Assembly (NCBI RefSeq): GCF_000878195.1
Contig: NZ_JXST01000039.1
Span: forward strand, 1 to 58,032
Source: Mycolicibacterium llatzerense
GTDB taxonomy: Bacteria > Actinomycetota > Actinomycetes > Mycobacteriales > Mycobacteriaceae
DNA length: 58,032 nucleotides
Direction: 5' to 3'
How positions within the stretch are numbered: position 1 is the first letter of the stretch; each line of letters begins with the position of its first letter. This document shows positions 1 to 9,062 of the stretch, in pieces. The translations under genes were made by a program, and so were the position numbers. Under the pieces are notes generated by a model. The model made no database searches and was not told the origin of the DNA. It was given only the letters and a program-made list of their open reading frames with translations.

Positions 1-100
1 ACTGTGCGCCGGTCGATGTCCGCCATGGGGCCAGCCTAAGAGGCATCGATTAGAGCGGGCTGTGAATGCCGGGATGGGCCACATGCCATAGGCTTTCGCT

Positions 101-1312
101 GTGACCCAGCCGACCGTACTGATCAGCGGCGCCGGGATCGCCGGACCTGCACTGGCCCACTGGCTGGCCGGCAACGGCTACCGGGTGGTGATCGTCGAGG
201 CGGCGCCGGCCATCCGCCCGGGCGGGCAGACGGTCGACCTGCGCGGCGCCGGGCGTGACGTGGTCGCCCGGATGGGACTGTTGACGGCAATGACCGAGCG
301 CTGCCTGTTTCAGCGCGGCATCGCCTGGGTGCGTTCCGACGGCACTCGGCGCGCGGAGATGCCGGTCGAGGCCTTCGACGGCAATGGCATCGTCTCCGCA
401 CTCGAGATCCTGCGTGGCGACCTCGCTGATGTGCTCTACCAGGCCACCTGCGAATCGGCCGAATACCGATTCGGCACGCGGATTTCCGCGATCGAACAGG
501 ACGACGACGGTGTCCGGGCCACGCTGACCGATGGCGACGTGATCCAGGCGGACCTGGTCGTCGGGGCCGACGGCCCGCATTCCGCGGTGCGGCAGTTGGC
601 ATTCGGACCGGAAGAGCAGTTCATCCGGCGGTTGGGCGGCTACAACGCCTGGTTCACCGCGCCGGACATGATCGGCCTGGATGGCTGGTTCCTGATGTTC
701 CAGGCCGCCGGCGGGCTCAACGCGTCACTGCGGCCGGCGCACGACGCGGCGACAGCCAAGGCCGGTTTGGCGTTCCGGTCCGAACCACTCGAATACGACC
801 GCCGAGACCCGGACGCGCAGCGGGCACTGCTGGCCGAACGGTTCCGCGACGCCGGCTGGTACTGCGACGAATTACTCAGGGCCGCAGAGCAATCCGAAGA
901 TTTCTATTTCGACGATTTCGTCCAGGTGCACATGGACACCTGGTCGGCGGGCCCGGTCACGCTGTGCGGCGACGCCGGTTACTGCGCGTCGCCACTGTCC
1001 GGCATGGGTACCAGCCTGGCCCTCGTCGGCGCCTACGTGCTGGCCGGAGAGCTCGGACCGGCCGCGACGCTCGACGCGGCCGGCATCGAGGCCGCGCTGC
1101 GGCGATACGAGACGGTCATGCGACCGTACGTCGACCGGTGCCAGGCCCTGCCCGGCGGACTCGACGGGTACGCGCCGATGTCCGAACGCAAGATCGCCGG
1201 GGCCGCGTCCGCCATGAAATGGGTGCAGCGCTGGCCGCTGCGCCTGTACGCCGGCCGCAAGTGGTTCTCCACTGCCGAGTCGATCGACCTGCCGGATTAT
1301 CAACCGGCCTAG
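101..1312 (+). CDS. FAD-dependent aromatic-hydroxylase-type monooxygenase
   Basis: A 403-residue PHBH-fold (PF01494-type) flavoprotein monooxygenase. The N-terminal Rossmann motif GAGIAG is at residues 10-15, the NAD(P)H/FAD motif GADGPHSAVR at about 155-164, and the second FAD-binding GD motif (LCGDAGYCASP) near 287. Enzymes of this family use NAD(P)H and O2 to hydroxylate or epoxidise small, often aromatic, cytosolic substrates; the substrate here cannot be read. The start is GTG at 101; no strong Shine-Dalgarno (SD) sequence is visible. Its stop overlaps the stop of the convergent AraC-type gene in a shared CTAG. Length is normal for the family. TetX-like or rifampicin-type monooxygenases are alternatives within the same fold. 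Confidence 0.85.
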   Translation: MTQPTVLISGAGIAGPALAHWLAGNGYRVVIVEAAPAIRPGGQTVDLRGAGRDVVARMGLLTAMTERCLFQRGIAWVRSDGTRRAEMPVEAFDGNGIVSALEILRGDLADVLYQATCESAEYRFGTRISAIEQDDDGVRATLTDGDVIQADLVVGADGPHSAVRQLAFGPEEQFIRRLGGYNAWFTAPDMIGLDGWFLMFQAAGGLNASLRPAHDAATAKAGLAFRSEPLEYDRRDPDAQRALLAERFRDAGWYCDELLRAAEQSEDFYFDDFVQVHMDTWSAGPVTLCGDAGYCASPLSGMGTSLALVGAYVLAGELGPAATLDAAGIEAALRRYETVMRPYVDRCQALPGGLDGYAPMSERKIAGAASAMKWVQRWPLRLYAGRKWFSTAESIDLPDYQPA

Positions 1313-2322
1313 GTGGTCGTCCGGTCACGCGTCGGCGGATGTCCGGTCCATTTGATGTACGCCCGGCGGAATTCCCGCGGGTCGGTGAACCCGACTTCGG
1401 TGGCGATGGCGTGAATGGGCATCGCCGTCTCCCGGACCAGGTAGCGCGCCCGTTCACTGCGCACCTTGTCGCGCAACGCGATGAATTGCTGCCCGCCGGC
1501 ACTCAGGCGCCGGCGCAGGGTGCGCTCCGTGACGCCCAGCCGCTTGGCGACCTGAGCCATGGTCAGCGGATCGCGCAAGCTGTCGCGCAACATGGTCTCG
1601 ACCGTCTGCACCACGTCATTGGGCTGCTCGCCCCCGGCCACCATGTCGCGGCAGGCGGCCACCGCGACCGCGTGCGTCGCCGGATCAGCGCGGGGTAGAC
1701 GTCGGGTCCAGAGTGCGTCCGGGAGCGCCACCCGGTTGGCATCGGCGTTGAACAGGACGGGGCAGCCGAAGAATTCGCGGTACCGCTGCGCGTACGCGGG
1801 CGGCGGGTAACTGACCTGGACGTACGCGGGCGCCAGCCGTGGCAGCTCCAGCACGGTCCTGACGGTCACCACGACGCTGCAGAACAGCTCCTCGCACAGA
1901 AATGGCAGCAGCTCCGGTTCCGGATGGCGCTCATAGGCCCGCAGCGCGAAGGTCTCACCGACCCGTTCGGCGGCAACGTCCATCAGGCCGCCGGCGGCCA
2001 GTTGCAGTTCGACGCCGACTTCCATTGCGGCGCGGAGGTTCTCCGCGGAACGAATGGCCAGGCCCAGCACCCCGAACGACAAGAACATGTCCCGCGACCC
2101 CACCTCGATCCCGAGACCCCGGTCCGGCATGGCACGCACCGCATGACGCAGGACGTGCGCCGCTTGTCGGAAGGAGACCCGGGCGTCGGGGGAATTGAGC
2201 GTCTCTGCGGACAGGCCGGCCGTCGCGAGCCACCGGTCGGCGGGCAGGCCCGCCCGATCGGCTACGTCGACGACGTTGACGAGCACCGACGTCGGGATCA
2301 ACGCCGCGCTTTCCTGGCCCAT
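1309..2322 (-). CDS. AraC-family transcriptional regulator with arabinose-binding-like N-terminal domain
   Basis: A protein of 337 residues. The first two thirds match the Arabinose_bd (PF12625) sensor domain of OruR/ArgR-like regulators. The C-terminal ~90 residues form the double helix-turn-helix of AraC proteins (VAKRLGVTERTLRRRL, then a second HTH ending FTDPREFRRAYIKWTGHPP). I chose ATG at 2322 because GGAGGTGAG lies directly before it; a GTG at 2334 would add four residues but overlap that SD. The gene is convergent with the FAD monooxygenase and starts 89 bp from the + strand deaminase/aldolase gene, so it may control either side. No operator is obvious. Confidence 0.85.
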   Translation of the reverse strand: MGQESAALIPTSVLVNVVDVADRAGLPADRWLATAGLSAETLNSPDARVSFRQAAHVLRHAVRAMPDRGLGIEVGSRDMFLSFGVLGLAIRSAENLRAAMEVGVELQLAAGGLMDVAAERVGETFALRAYERHPEPELLPFLCEELFCSVVVTVRTVLELPRLAPAYVQVSYPPPAYAQRYREFFGCPVLFNADANRVALPDALWTRRLPRADPATHAVAVAACRDMVAGGEQPNDVVQTVETMLRDSLRDPLTMAQVAKRLGVTERTLRRRLSAGGQQFIALRDKVRSERARYLVRETAMPIHAIATEVGFTDPREFRRAYIKWTGHPPTRDRTTT

Positions 2323-2411
2323 CTCACCTCCCACACGTGTCCGGTTTTCCCCCCATTGTGGTCACCAATGCCCTCGTGCGCACCCACCGACATGCGGTTA
2401 GCTCCCGATCC

Positions 2412-3680
2412 ATGGTCACGTCACTGCCGGTCGATCTGTCGAAGCCGCCCTCTGTCGAGGGGTCGTGGGCGCGTTCCGACACGTATTGGCCGGCATTGAC
2501 GGCGGCAACTGCACATCTGGACCCGCCACTCGCGGCCATCGATCTCGGCGCGCTGCACCACAACGTGCACGACCTGCGCCGCCGCGCGGCGGGGACACCG
2601 ATCCGGGTGGCGTCCAAATCAGTTCGGTCGCGGGCGATCCTGGACGCCGTCACAGCCCTCGACGGCTATGCGGGCGTGCTGGCCTTCACCTTGCCCGAAG
2701 CACTGTGGCTGGCCCAGGGCGACGAGAAGCACCCGCCGCACGACGACGTCGTCGTCGGCTACCCGACTGCTGACCGCGCCGCGATCGCCCGCTTGGCGTC
2801 GTCGCCGGAGTTGGCGGCACGGGTGACACTCATGGTCGACGACCCGGCCCAACTCGATCTGATCGACGACGTCGCCGCACCGGCGGCGCGGCCCGCGCTG
2901 CGGGTCTGCCTGGATCTGGACGCCTCATGGCAGGCACCCGCGCTCGGGCATCTCGGGGTGCGCCGCTCCCCCGTCCACACCGCCGCTCAGGCCCGCACCC
3001 TGGCCGCGGCCATCGCCGCCCGCCCAGGCTTCTCGCTGGTCGGCCTCATGTCCTACGAAGCTCAGATCGCCGGGGTCGGTGACGATGTCCGGGGCCAGGC
3101 CGCACGGTCGCAGTTGGTCCGCTGGATGCAGCGACGTTCCAAGGACGAACTGCTCGAACGTCGCGGTCTCGCAGTGGCCGCGGTCCGGCAGGTGACGGAT
3201 CTGGAGTTCGTCAACGGCGGCGGTACCGGATCGATCGAGTTCACCGCCTCGGATCCCGCGGTCACCGAAATCGCGGCCGGCAGTGGTCTTTTCGGCCCAC
3301 ACCTGTTCGACACATATCGCGGGTTCACACCCGCGCCGGCTGCCGCGTTCGCGCTGTCCGTGGTGCGCAAGCCGACACCGCAGATTGCGACGGTGCTCGG
3401 CGGCGGCTGGATCGCGTCCGGACCGCCGGCCCGGGATCGCGTGCCGCTGCCGGTCTGGCCGCCGGGGCTGAGTCTGCTGCCGGCCGAGATGGCCGGGGAG
3501 GTGCAGACGCCGGTCACCGGAAAGGCCGCCGCCGCACTGAAAGTCGGCGACCGCGTGTGGTTCCGGCACTGCAAGGCCGGTGAGCTCAGCGAGCACGTCG
3601 ACCGATTCTTGTTGGTCGACAACGGAGAAACCGTCGGCGCGGCGCTCACCTACCGAGGCGAAGGGCAGACGTTCCTATGA
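2412..3680 (+). CDS. PLP-dependent amino-acid deaminase/aldolase (D-threonine aldolase-like, Rv1769 family)
   Basis: A 422-residue fold-type III PLP enzyme with an alanine-racemase-like N-terminal barrel. The probable Schiff-base lysine lies in ASKSVR near residue 69. The C-terminal His-Cys metal-site pair typical of D-threonine aldolase/D-serine dehydratase proteins is in FRHCKAGELSEH near residues 384-395. From memory, M. tuberculosis Rv1769 is this family and lies near the lactone oxidase Rv1771; here the two genes overlap by 4 bp (ATGA), supporting co-translation. ATG 2412 was chosen because homology begins soon after it; an upstream in-frame extension to 2337 has no SD. It likely cleaves or deaminates a D-beta-hydroxy amino acid, but the substrate is inferred. 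Confidence 0.8.
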   Translation: MVTSLPVDLSKPPSVEGSWARSDTYWPALTAATAHLDPPLAAIDLGALHHNVHDLRRRAAGTPIRVASKSVRSRAILDAVTALDGYAGVLAFTLPEALWLAQGDEKHPPHDDVVVGYPTADRAAIARLASSPELAARVTLMVDDPAQLDLIDDVAAPAARPALRVCLDLDASWQAPALGHLGVRRSPVHTAAQARTLAAAIAARPGFSLVGLMSYEAQIAGVGDDVRGQAARSQLVRWMQRRSKDELLERRGLAVAAVRQVTDLEFVNGGGTGSIEFTASDPAVTEIAAGSGLFGPHLFDTYRGFTPAPAAAFALSVVRKPTPQIATVLGGGWIASGPPARDRVPLPVWPPGLSLLPAEMAGEVQTPVTGKAAAALKVGDRVWFRHCKAGELSEHVDRFLLVDNGETVGAALTYRGEGQTFL

Positions 3681-4984
3681 GCGGGCAGCAGTGGACGAAC
3701 TGGGGTCGGTGCGCGACCGCGCAGCCGACGGAGGTGCTGCGGCCCACCACCGCCACGGAGGTGTGCGACGCCGTCACCCGCGCCGGCGCGGCCGGCCGCC
3801 GGGTCAAGGTGGTCGGCTCCGGGCACAGCTTCACCGGCATCGCCGTCGCGCCCGATATTCAAATGGACCTGGGCGCCCTGGCCGGTGTCATCGGGGTCGA
3901 CCGGGACCGCGAGCAGGTCACCGTCGGCGGCGGGACACCGCTGTGGCAGCTGACGCAACTGCTGGCGACGCATGGACTCGCACTCGAGAACATGGGCGAC
4001 ATCGACCGCCAGACCATCTCGGGAGCCATCTCGACCGGCACCCACGGCACCGGTCTGACCTTCGGTGGCCTGGCAACCCAGGTGGTGGGGCTGACCCTGG
4101 TCTCGGGCACCGGCGAGCTGGTCCGGATCGATCAGGAGCAGGGCAGCGAATTGCTCCCGGCCGCCCGGGTCGGCCTGGGCGCGCTGGGGATCATCGTCGA
4201 GGTGACGCTGCAGTGCGTCCCCGGTTTCGCGATCCACGCCATCGAACGCGTCGAACCGGTCGACGACGTCGTCGCCGCGTTCGATGAACGCTCCACGCAG
4301 ACAGACCATTTCGAATTCTTCTGGTTCCCGCACACCGACGTCGCGTTCACCAAGGCCAACATCCGGCTGCCCGCCTACACCCAGCTCGAGCCCACCAACC
4401 GGGTCTCGCAATGGATCGAGGAGGAATTGGTCGAGAACGGTGTGCTGGGTGCGATCTGCGCGGTGGGCAGCGCACTGCCGGCCGCCGTGCCCGCGCTGAA
4501 CCGCACCGTCACCCGGTTCCTGTCCGACCGTGAGCACACGCAGCGCTCCGACCGCGTCTTCACCTCACCGCGGCGGGTGCGGTTCCGCGAGATGGAATAC
4601 GCCGTCCCCTACGAGTCGGTGGGCGCCGCATTCGACGAGGTGCGCAGCCTGATCGCCGAACGGGGCTGGCGTATCGGCTTTCCCATCGAGGTCCGGGCAG
4701 CCGCCGCCGACGAGAACTGGTTGTCCACCGCGTATGGGCGCCGCAGCGCGTACCTCGCGGTGCACCGCTATGTACGTGACGACCCGACCGAGTACTTCGC
4801 CGCGGTCGAGCAGATCATGCGCCGCTACGACGGGCGACCGCACTGGGGCAAGATGCATGGCCGCACCGCCGCAGACCTGCGAGACAGCTATCCCCGGTTC
4901 GACGACTTCCTCGCGGTCCGCGAAAAGCTCGATCCCAGCCGGACTTTCGCCAACGACTACCTACAACAAGTACTCGGAGAGTGA
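3677..4984 (+). CDS. aldonolactone oxidase/dehydrogenase (L-gulono-1,4-lactone dehydrogenase / D-arabinono-1,4-lactone oxidase family)
   Basis: A 435-residue VAO/PCMH-type flavoprotein. The N-terminal FAD domain carries GSGHSFTG near residues 49-56 and a glycine-rich GAISTGTHGTG segment. The C-terminal ALO domain has the signature HWGKMHGR near residue 388 and ends in DPSRTFANDYLQ. Family members oxidise sugar 1,4-lactones to ascorbate-like products. The M. tuberculosis relative Rv1771 is described as an L-gulonolactone dehydrogenase that prefers cytochrome c to oxygen, which I state from general knowledge. The ATG overlaps the stop of the preceding PLP enzyme, so the two are translationally coupled. 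The amidase gene follows directly. Confidence 0.9.
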   Translation: MSGQQWTNWGRCATAQPTEVLRPTTATEVCDAVTRAGAAGRRVKVVGSGHSFTGIAVAPDIQMDLGALAGVIGVDRDREQVTVGGGTPLWQLTQLLATHGLALENMGDIDRQTISGAISTGTHGTGLTFGGLATQVVGLTLVSGTGELVRIDQEQGSELLPAARVGLGALGIIVEVTLQCVPGFAIHAIERVEPVDDVVAAFDERSTQTDHFEFFWFPHTDVAFTKANIRLPAYTQLEPTNRVSQWIEEELVENGVLGAICAVGSALPAAVPALNRTVTRFLSDREHTQRSDRVFTSPRRVRFREMEYAVPYESVGAAFDEVRSLIAERGWRIGFPIEVRAAAADENWLSTAYGRRSAYLAVHRYVRDDPTEYFAAVEQIMRRYDGRPHWGKMHGRTAADLRDSYPRFDDFLAVREKLDPSRTFANDYLQQVLGE

Positions 4985-4992
4985 GACCACCC

Positions 4993-6405
4993 ATGACAAC
5001 GATCCATGCCTTCGGTGATGACGCGCTCGGTGACCACGACGCCGTCGCCCTCGCCCAACTGGTTCGCGGCATGCAGGTCAGCCCGGATGAACTGGCCGCC
5101 GCCGCCACGGCCCGCGCCCGGCTCGTCAACCCCGAACTGCAGGCCGTGGCGTGCGAGACGCCGCCGCGGCACAGCACCGACCCGAACGCCGAATTCTTCG
5201 GTGTCCCAACGTTCATCAAAGACAACACCGACGTCGCCGGCCTGCCGACCACGCACGGCTCGGAGGCGTTCACGGCCCGGCCCGCGAAGAAGGACGGCGC
5301 CTACACGACACAGTTGCTCAGCACCGGCATGACGCTGATGGGCAAGACCCGAATGCCCGAATTCGGTTTCAACGCCACCACGGAATACATGACCGAGAAG
5401 CCCGTCCGGAACCCGTGGCACACCGAATACTCCGTCGGTGCCTCGTCGGGCGGCTCGGCTGCCCTGGTCGCCGCGGGCGTCGTGCCCATCGCGCACGCCA
5501 ATGACGGCGGCGGTTCCATCCGCATTCCCGCCGCCTGCGCGGGCCTGGTCGGGCTCAAGCCGAGCCGGGGCCGACACCGCGACGGTGAGCAGGCCGGCCA
5601 CCTGCCGATCAACATGATCTCCGAGGGTGTCCTGACCCGCAGCGTCCGCGACACCGCGGCGTACCTCGCCGCCTGCGAGAACCATTGGCGCAACCCGAAA
5701 CTGGCGCCGATCGGCCGGGTGAGCGGACCGGCACAGCGCACCCTTCGCGTCGGCGTGCTGTTCGACAGCGTCACCGGCGAATCGGTCGACGACGCCACCC
5801 GCGCAGCCGTCGAAGACACCGCGGCGCTGCTGGAGGCCGCCGGCCACGTCGTCGAGCCGATCTCGCTGCCCGTGACCGCCCAGTTCGCCGACGACTTCGT
5901 CCAATACTGGGCACTGTTGGCCGATCTCGCGGTCGGCACCGGCCGGTTGATCCTGGACCGGTCCTTCGACGCCGCCAAGGCCGACGGCCTGAGCCTGGGG
6001 CTGCGCGCGCACCACCGCCGGAATCTGCACCGCACCCCGGGCGCGCTGCTGCGGCTGCGCGGCATCGCCGACCAGTACGCGCGGATGTTCGCGCGGCACG
6101 AAGTCGTGCTCTCGCCGGTGCTTTCGCACACCACGCCCCGAATCGGCTACCTCGCGCCGACGGTGGACTTCCCCGAGCTCATCGACCGCCTGCGCCGGTA
6201 TGTCGCGTACACCCCACTCAACAACATCGCGGGCACCCCGGCGATCTCGCTGCCCCTGCACCGGTCCCCCGACGGCCTACCCGTCGGCGTCCAGCTGTCC
6301 GGCGCCTACGGGGATGAGCGCACCCTGCTCGAGCTGGCCTTCCTGCTGGAGTCCGAGCGGCCGTTCGCCCGGATTCAGGAGCTCGCCAGCGCGTGCCGGG
6401 CGTAG
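4993..6405 (+). CDS. amidase signature family amidohydrolase
   Basis: A protein of 470 residues with the full Ser-Ser-Lys amidase signature: catalytic Lys in FIKDNTD (~K75), the glycine/serine loop GASSGGSAAL (~149-158) and the nucleophile segment GGGSIRIPA (~173). It hydrolyses a carboxamide or acts in an amide-forming transfer; GatA is unlikely because no gatB/gatC is nearby. ATG 4993 sits 11 bp after GGAGAG; GTG at 4981 is also possible and would overlap the stop of the lactone oxidase. It is the last gene of the + strand trio. Its final 31 bp overlap, tail to tail, the end of the AprA-like flavoprotein gene. Confidence 0.87.
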   Translation: MTTIHAFGDDALGDHDAVALAQLVRGMQVSPDELAAAATARARLVNPELQAVACETPPRHSTDPNAEFFGVPTFIKDNTDVAGLPTTHGSEAFTARPAKKDGAYTTQLLSTGMTLMGKTRMPEFGFNATTEYMTEKPVRNPWHTEYSVGASSGGSAALVAAGVVPIAHANDGGGSIRIPAACAGLVGLKPSRGRHRDGEQAGHLPINMISEGVLTRSVRDTAAYLAACENHWRNPKLAPIGRVSGPAQRTLRVGVLFDSVTGESVDDATRAAVEDTAALLEAAGHVVEPISLPVTAQFADDFVQYWALLADLAVGTGRLILDRSFDAAKADGLSLGLRAHHRRNLHRTPGALLRLRGIADQYARMFARHEVVLSPVLSHTTPRIGYLAPTVDFPELIDRLRRYVAYTPLNNIAGTPAISLPLHRSPDGLPVGVQLSGAYGDERTLLELAFLLESERPFARIQELASACRA

Positions 6406-9062
6406 GCCCGCACGTCGGCATCGCCGTCTTCCAGCGCGATACCGAGCGCGGTCCGGGCAGCCTCCTCGGAATCGGCCCACCGGGTCAGGCTGAGCACCGC
6501 GGCCTTGCGCACGTCCAAGTGTGGGTCGTGCAGCGCCTGCGACAGCGGTTCGACCGCGACCGCCGGCGCCGCGCCGGACAGTGCCCGCACCGCGCCCTGA
6601 CGAATCTGCCACGCTGATTCCCGCAGGGCGCGTTGCACTTCCGGCACATCCTGCTCGGCGCAGCCGACGGCGGCCAAGGCGGCGAGCGCCGCCGCACGCA
6701 CCAGCGGGTCCCGGTCGGCCAGCAACTCCCGCACGGTGTCGGCGCCGGACCGCAGCGTCGCCAGCCCGTTGCCCGCGGCGATCCGCACCTCACGGTTGTC
6801 GTCGGCCGCTGCCGCGGCGACTCCGTCGACGTCATCGACCGAGACCAGCGCCCGCACCGCTTCGATGCGCACGCGATGGTCCGAATCCGTCACGGCGGCA
6901 CGGTAATCGGGGGCCGCACCAGCGCGGCGCGAACTCAGCACGTACAGCGTCACCGCCCGCACCACCGGGTCAGCGGAGGCCAGGTACGGGGCAATTGCCG
7001 CCGGGTCGGGCACCATCTCGACCAGTTCTCGCAAGGCATCGGCCGCGGTGGCCCGCACCGCGGCGTCGTCGTCTCCGAGGGCAGCGACGAGCGGCGGCTG
7101 GTAGCCGTCCGGCAGGTTCTCCACCAGCACCGCGACAGCGGCGCGGCGAACACCCGCATCGGTGTCCTGCAGGAACCCCGCCAGATCGTCGAGCGCCGGT
7201 TCCTCCAGCGCGATCACCTGTGCGATACGCGGCGACGGCGGCGTCGCCAGTTCGGTCGGCCGCAGGCGCGATCCCGCGGTCGCCGGCGCCTTGCCGCCGA
7301 CCAGGTCCGGCTGGTGCACGTGCTGCACCGCGTGGTCCGACGGCAGGTGGTCCAGGTCGGGCACCGGCACGAAATACGGTGCCACCGGCCGCTTCAGGAA
7401 CTCCATCTCCCCGTTCGCGTCCTTGCGCAGGTTCAGGTGATAGCGCCACTCTTCGTCGTCGCGCTCGGGGATGTCTGCGCGATCGTGGTACAGACCCCAC
7501 CGCGATTCGGTGCGCGTCAACGACGACCGGGCCGCCATCTCGGCGCAGTCCCGGATGAACGACACCTCAACGGTCCGCATCAGCTCATGCGGGGTGCGGG
7601 CGCCCATCTGCTCGATCTCCTCGGCCATCCGCTCGAAGGTGCGCACGGCGATGGACAGCTTGGTCGCCGTCTTGGGCGGGGCGACATAGTCGTTGACGAA
7701 GCGGCGCAGCTTGTACTCGACCTGCGGCTGCGGCGGGCCGTCCGGATGCCGCAGCGGGCGGTAGATCAGCTCATGCGCCTCGGCCAGCTGATCCTGCGGA
7801 AGCTCCACGGGTGCGTCGACGTCCGCGAGCGTGGACGCGGCGTGCTCGCCGGCCAGGTCACCGTAGACGAATGCACCGATCATGTAGTTGTGCGGGACGC
7901 ACGCCATGTCACCGGCCGCGTACAGCCCCGGCACGGTGGTACGGGCGTGCTCGTCGACCCACACCCCGGACGCCGAATGCCCACTGCACAAACCGATCTC
8001 GGAGATGTGCATCTCGATGTCGTGGGTGCGGTAGTCGTGGCCGCGGTTGGCGTGGAACGTGCCGCGCGTCGGGCGTTCGGTGGTGTGCAGGATGTTCTCC
8101 ATCGCGGTGATGGTTTCGTCCGGCAGGTGGGTGACCTTGAGATAGATCGGGCCGCGGGCGGATTCGATCTCGCTCTTGACCTCGGACATCATCTGGCCCG
8201 ACCAGTAGTCGGAGTCGACGAACCGCTCGCCCAACGCGTTCACCTGGTATCCGCCAAAGGGATTGGCAACGTAGGCGCAGGCCGGTCCGTTGTAGTCCTT
8301 GATCAGCGGGTTGACCTGGAAGCATTCGATGCCCGACAGTTCCGCCCCGGCGTGGTAGGCCATCGAGTAGCCGTCACCGGCGTTGCAGGGGTTTTCGTAG
8401 GTGCCGTACAGGTATCCCGAGGCCGGCAGGCCCAGCCGGCCGCTGGCTCCGGTCGCGAGGATGACGGCCTTGGCCCCGACGGTCACGAATTCGCCTGTGC
8501 GCGTGTTGAGAGCAGCAGCCCCGACCGCCCTGCCGTCCTGCACCAGTACGCGCACCGGCATCAGCCGGTTCTCGATCTGGATCTTCTCGCGCATCGACCG
8601 CTGCCGCAGCACGCGGTACAGCGCCTTCTTGACGTCCTTGCCCTCGGGCATCGGCAGCACGTACGAACCCGAGCGGTGCACCCGGCGCACCGCGTACTCG
8701 CCGTGCTCGTCCTTCTCGAACTTGACGCCGTAGCGTTCCAGCCGCTGCACCATGGCGAAGCCGCGGGTCGCGGTCTGATAGATGGTGCGCTGGTTGACGA
8801 TTCCGTCGTTGGCCCGGGTGATCTCGGCGACGTAATCCTCCGGGGTGGCCTTGCCCGGGACGACGGCGTTGTTGACGCCGTCCATGCCCATGGCCAGTGC
8901 ACCGGAGTGCCGTACGTGGGCCTTCTCCAGCAGCAGCACCTGGGCGCCGTTCTCGGCGGCGGTCAGCGCGGCCATGGTGCCGGCGGTGCCGCCGCCGATC
9001 ACCAGGACGTCACAGTCCAGGCGGACAGGAGTGGCGAGGTCGGGGACCTCGAGGGTGCTCAT
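6375..9062 (-). CDS. AprA/fumarate-reductase-like flavoprotein with C-terminal HEAT repeats
   Basis: A protein of 895 residues. Residues 1 to ~570 form a succinate dehydrogenase/fumarate reductase/APS-reductase alpha fold: FAD motif GGGTAG at 23-28, the ENPCNAGDGYSMAYHAG stretch, and the C-terminal FAD-binding segment GLYAAGDMA. From ~600 to the end there are repeated ~30-residue alanine/valine-rich helical pairs (DPLVRAAALAAL, DPHLDVRKAAVLSL) typical of PBS-lyase HEAT repeats, absent from ordinary SdhA, FrdA or AprA. The start codon overlaps the ATPase stop by 4 bp. With the AprB-like ferredoxin of the same operon it probably forms a soluble redox enzyme acting on the compound imported by the ABC transporter. 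That substrate, sulfur-containing or not, is inference. Confidence 0.8.
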   Translation of the reverse strand: MSTLEVPDLATPVRLDCDVLVIGGGTAGTMAALTAAENGAQVLLLEKAHVRHSGALAMGMDGVNNAVVPGKATPEDYVAEITRANDGIVNQRTIYQTATRGFAMVQRLERYGVKFEKDEHGEYAVRRVHRSGSYVLPMPEGKDVKKALYRVLRQRSMREKIQIENRLMPVRVLVQDGRAVGAAALNTRTGEFVTVGAKAVILATGASGRLGLPASGYLYGTYENPCNAGDGYSMAYHAGAELSGIECFQVNPLIKDYNGPACAYVANPFGGYQVNALGERFVDSDYWSGQMMSEVKSEIESARGPIYLKVTHLPDETITAMENILHTTERPTRGTFHANRGHDYRTHDIEMHISEIGLCSGHSASGVWVDEHARTTVPGLYAAGDMACVPHNYMIGAFVYGDLAGEHAASTLADVDAPVELPQDQLAEAHELIYRPLRHPDGPPQPQVEYKLRRFVNDYVAPPKTATKLSIAVRTFERMAEEIEQMGARTPHELMRTVEVSFIRDCAEMAARSSLTRTESRWGLYHDRADIPERDDEEWRYHLNLRKDANGEMEFLKRPVAPYFVPVPDLDHLPSDHAVQHVHQPDLVGGKAPATAGSRLRPTELATPPSPRIAQVIALEEPALDDLAGFLQDTDAGVRRAAVAVLVENLPDGYQPPLVAALGDDDAAVRATAADALRELVEMVPDPAAIAPYLASADPVVRAVTLYVLSSRRAGAAPDYRAAVTDSDHRVRIEAVRALVSVDDVDGVAAAAADDNREVRIAAGNGLATLRSGADTVRELLADRDPLVRAAALAALAAVGCAEQDVPEVQRALRESAWQIRQGAVRALSGAAPAVAVEPLSQALHDPHLDVRKAAVLSLTRWADSEEAARTALGIALEDGDADVRAYARHALASS

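Noticed and set aside
1..26. Possible start of a divergent minus-strand gene (ATG at 26 reading MADIDRRTV) leaving the window.
   Set aside because: Only nine codons are visible, no SD, no family recognisable; cannot be supported.
4981..6405. GlnRS-independent amidotransferase subunit GatA as identity of the amidase.
   Set aside because: No gatB or gatC is nearby, and the sequence around the active site is closer to general amidases than to GatA.
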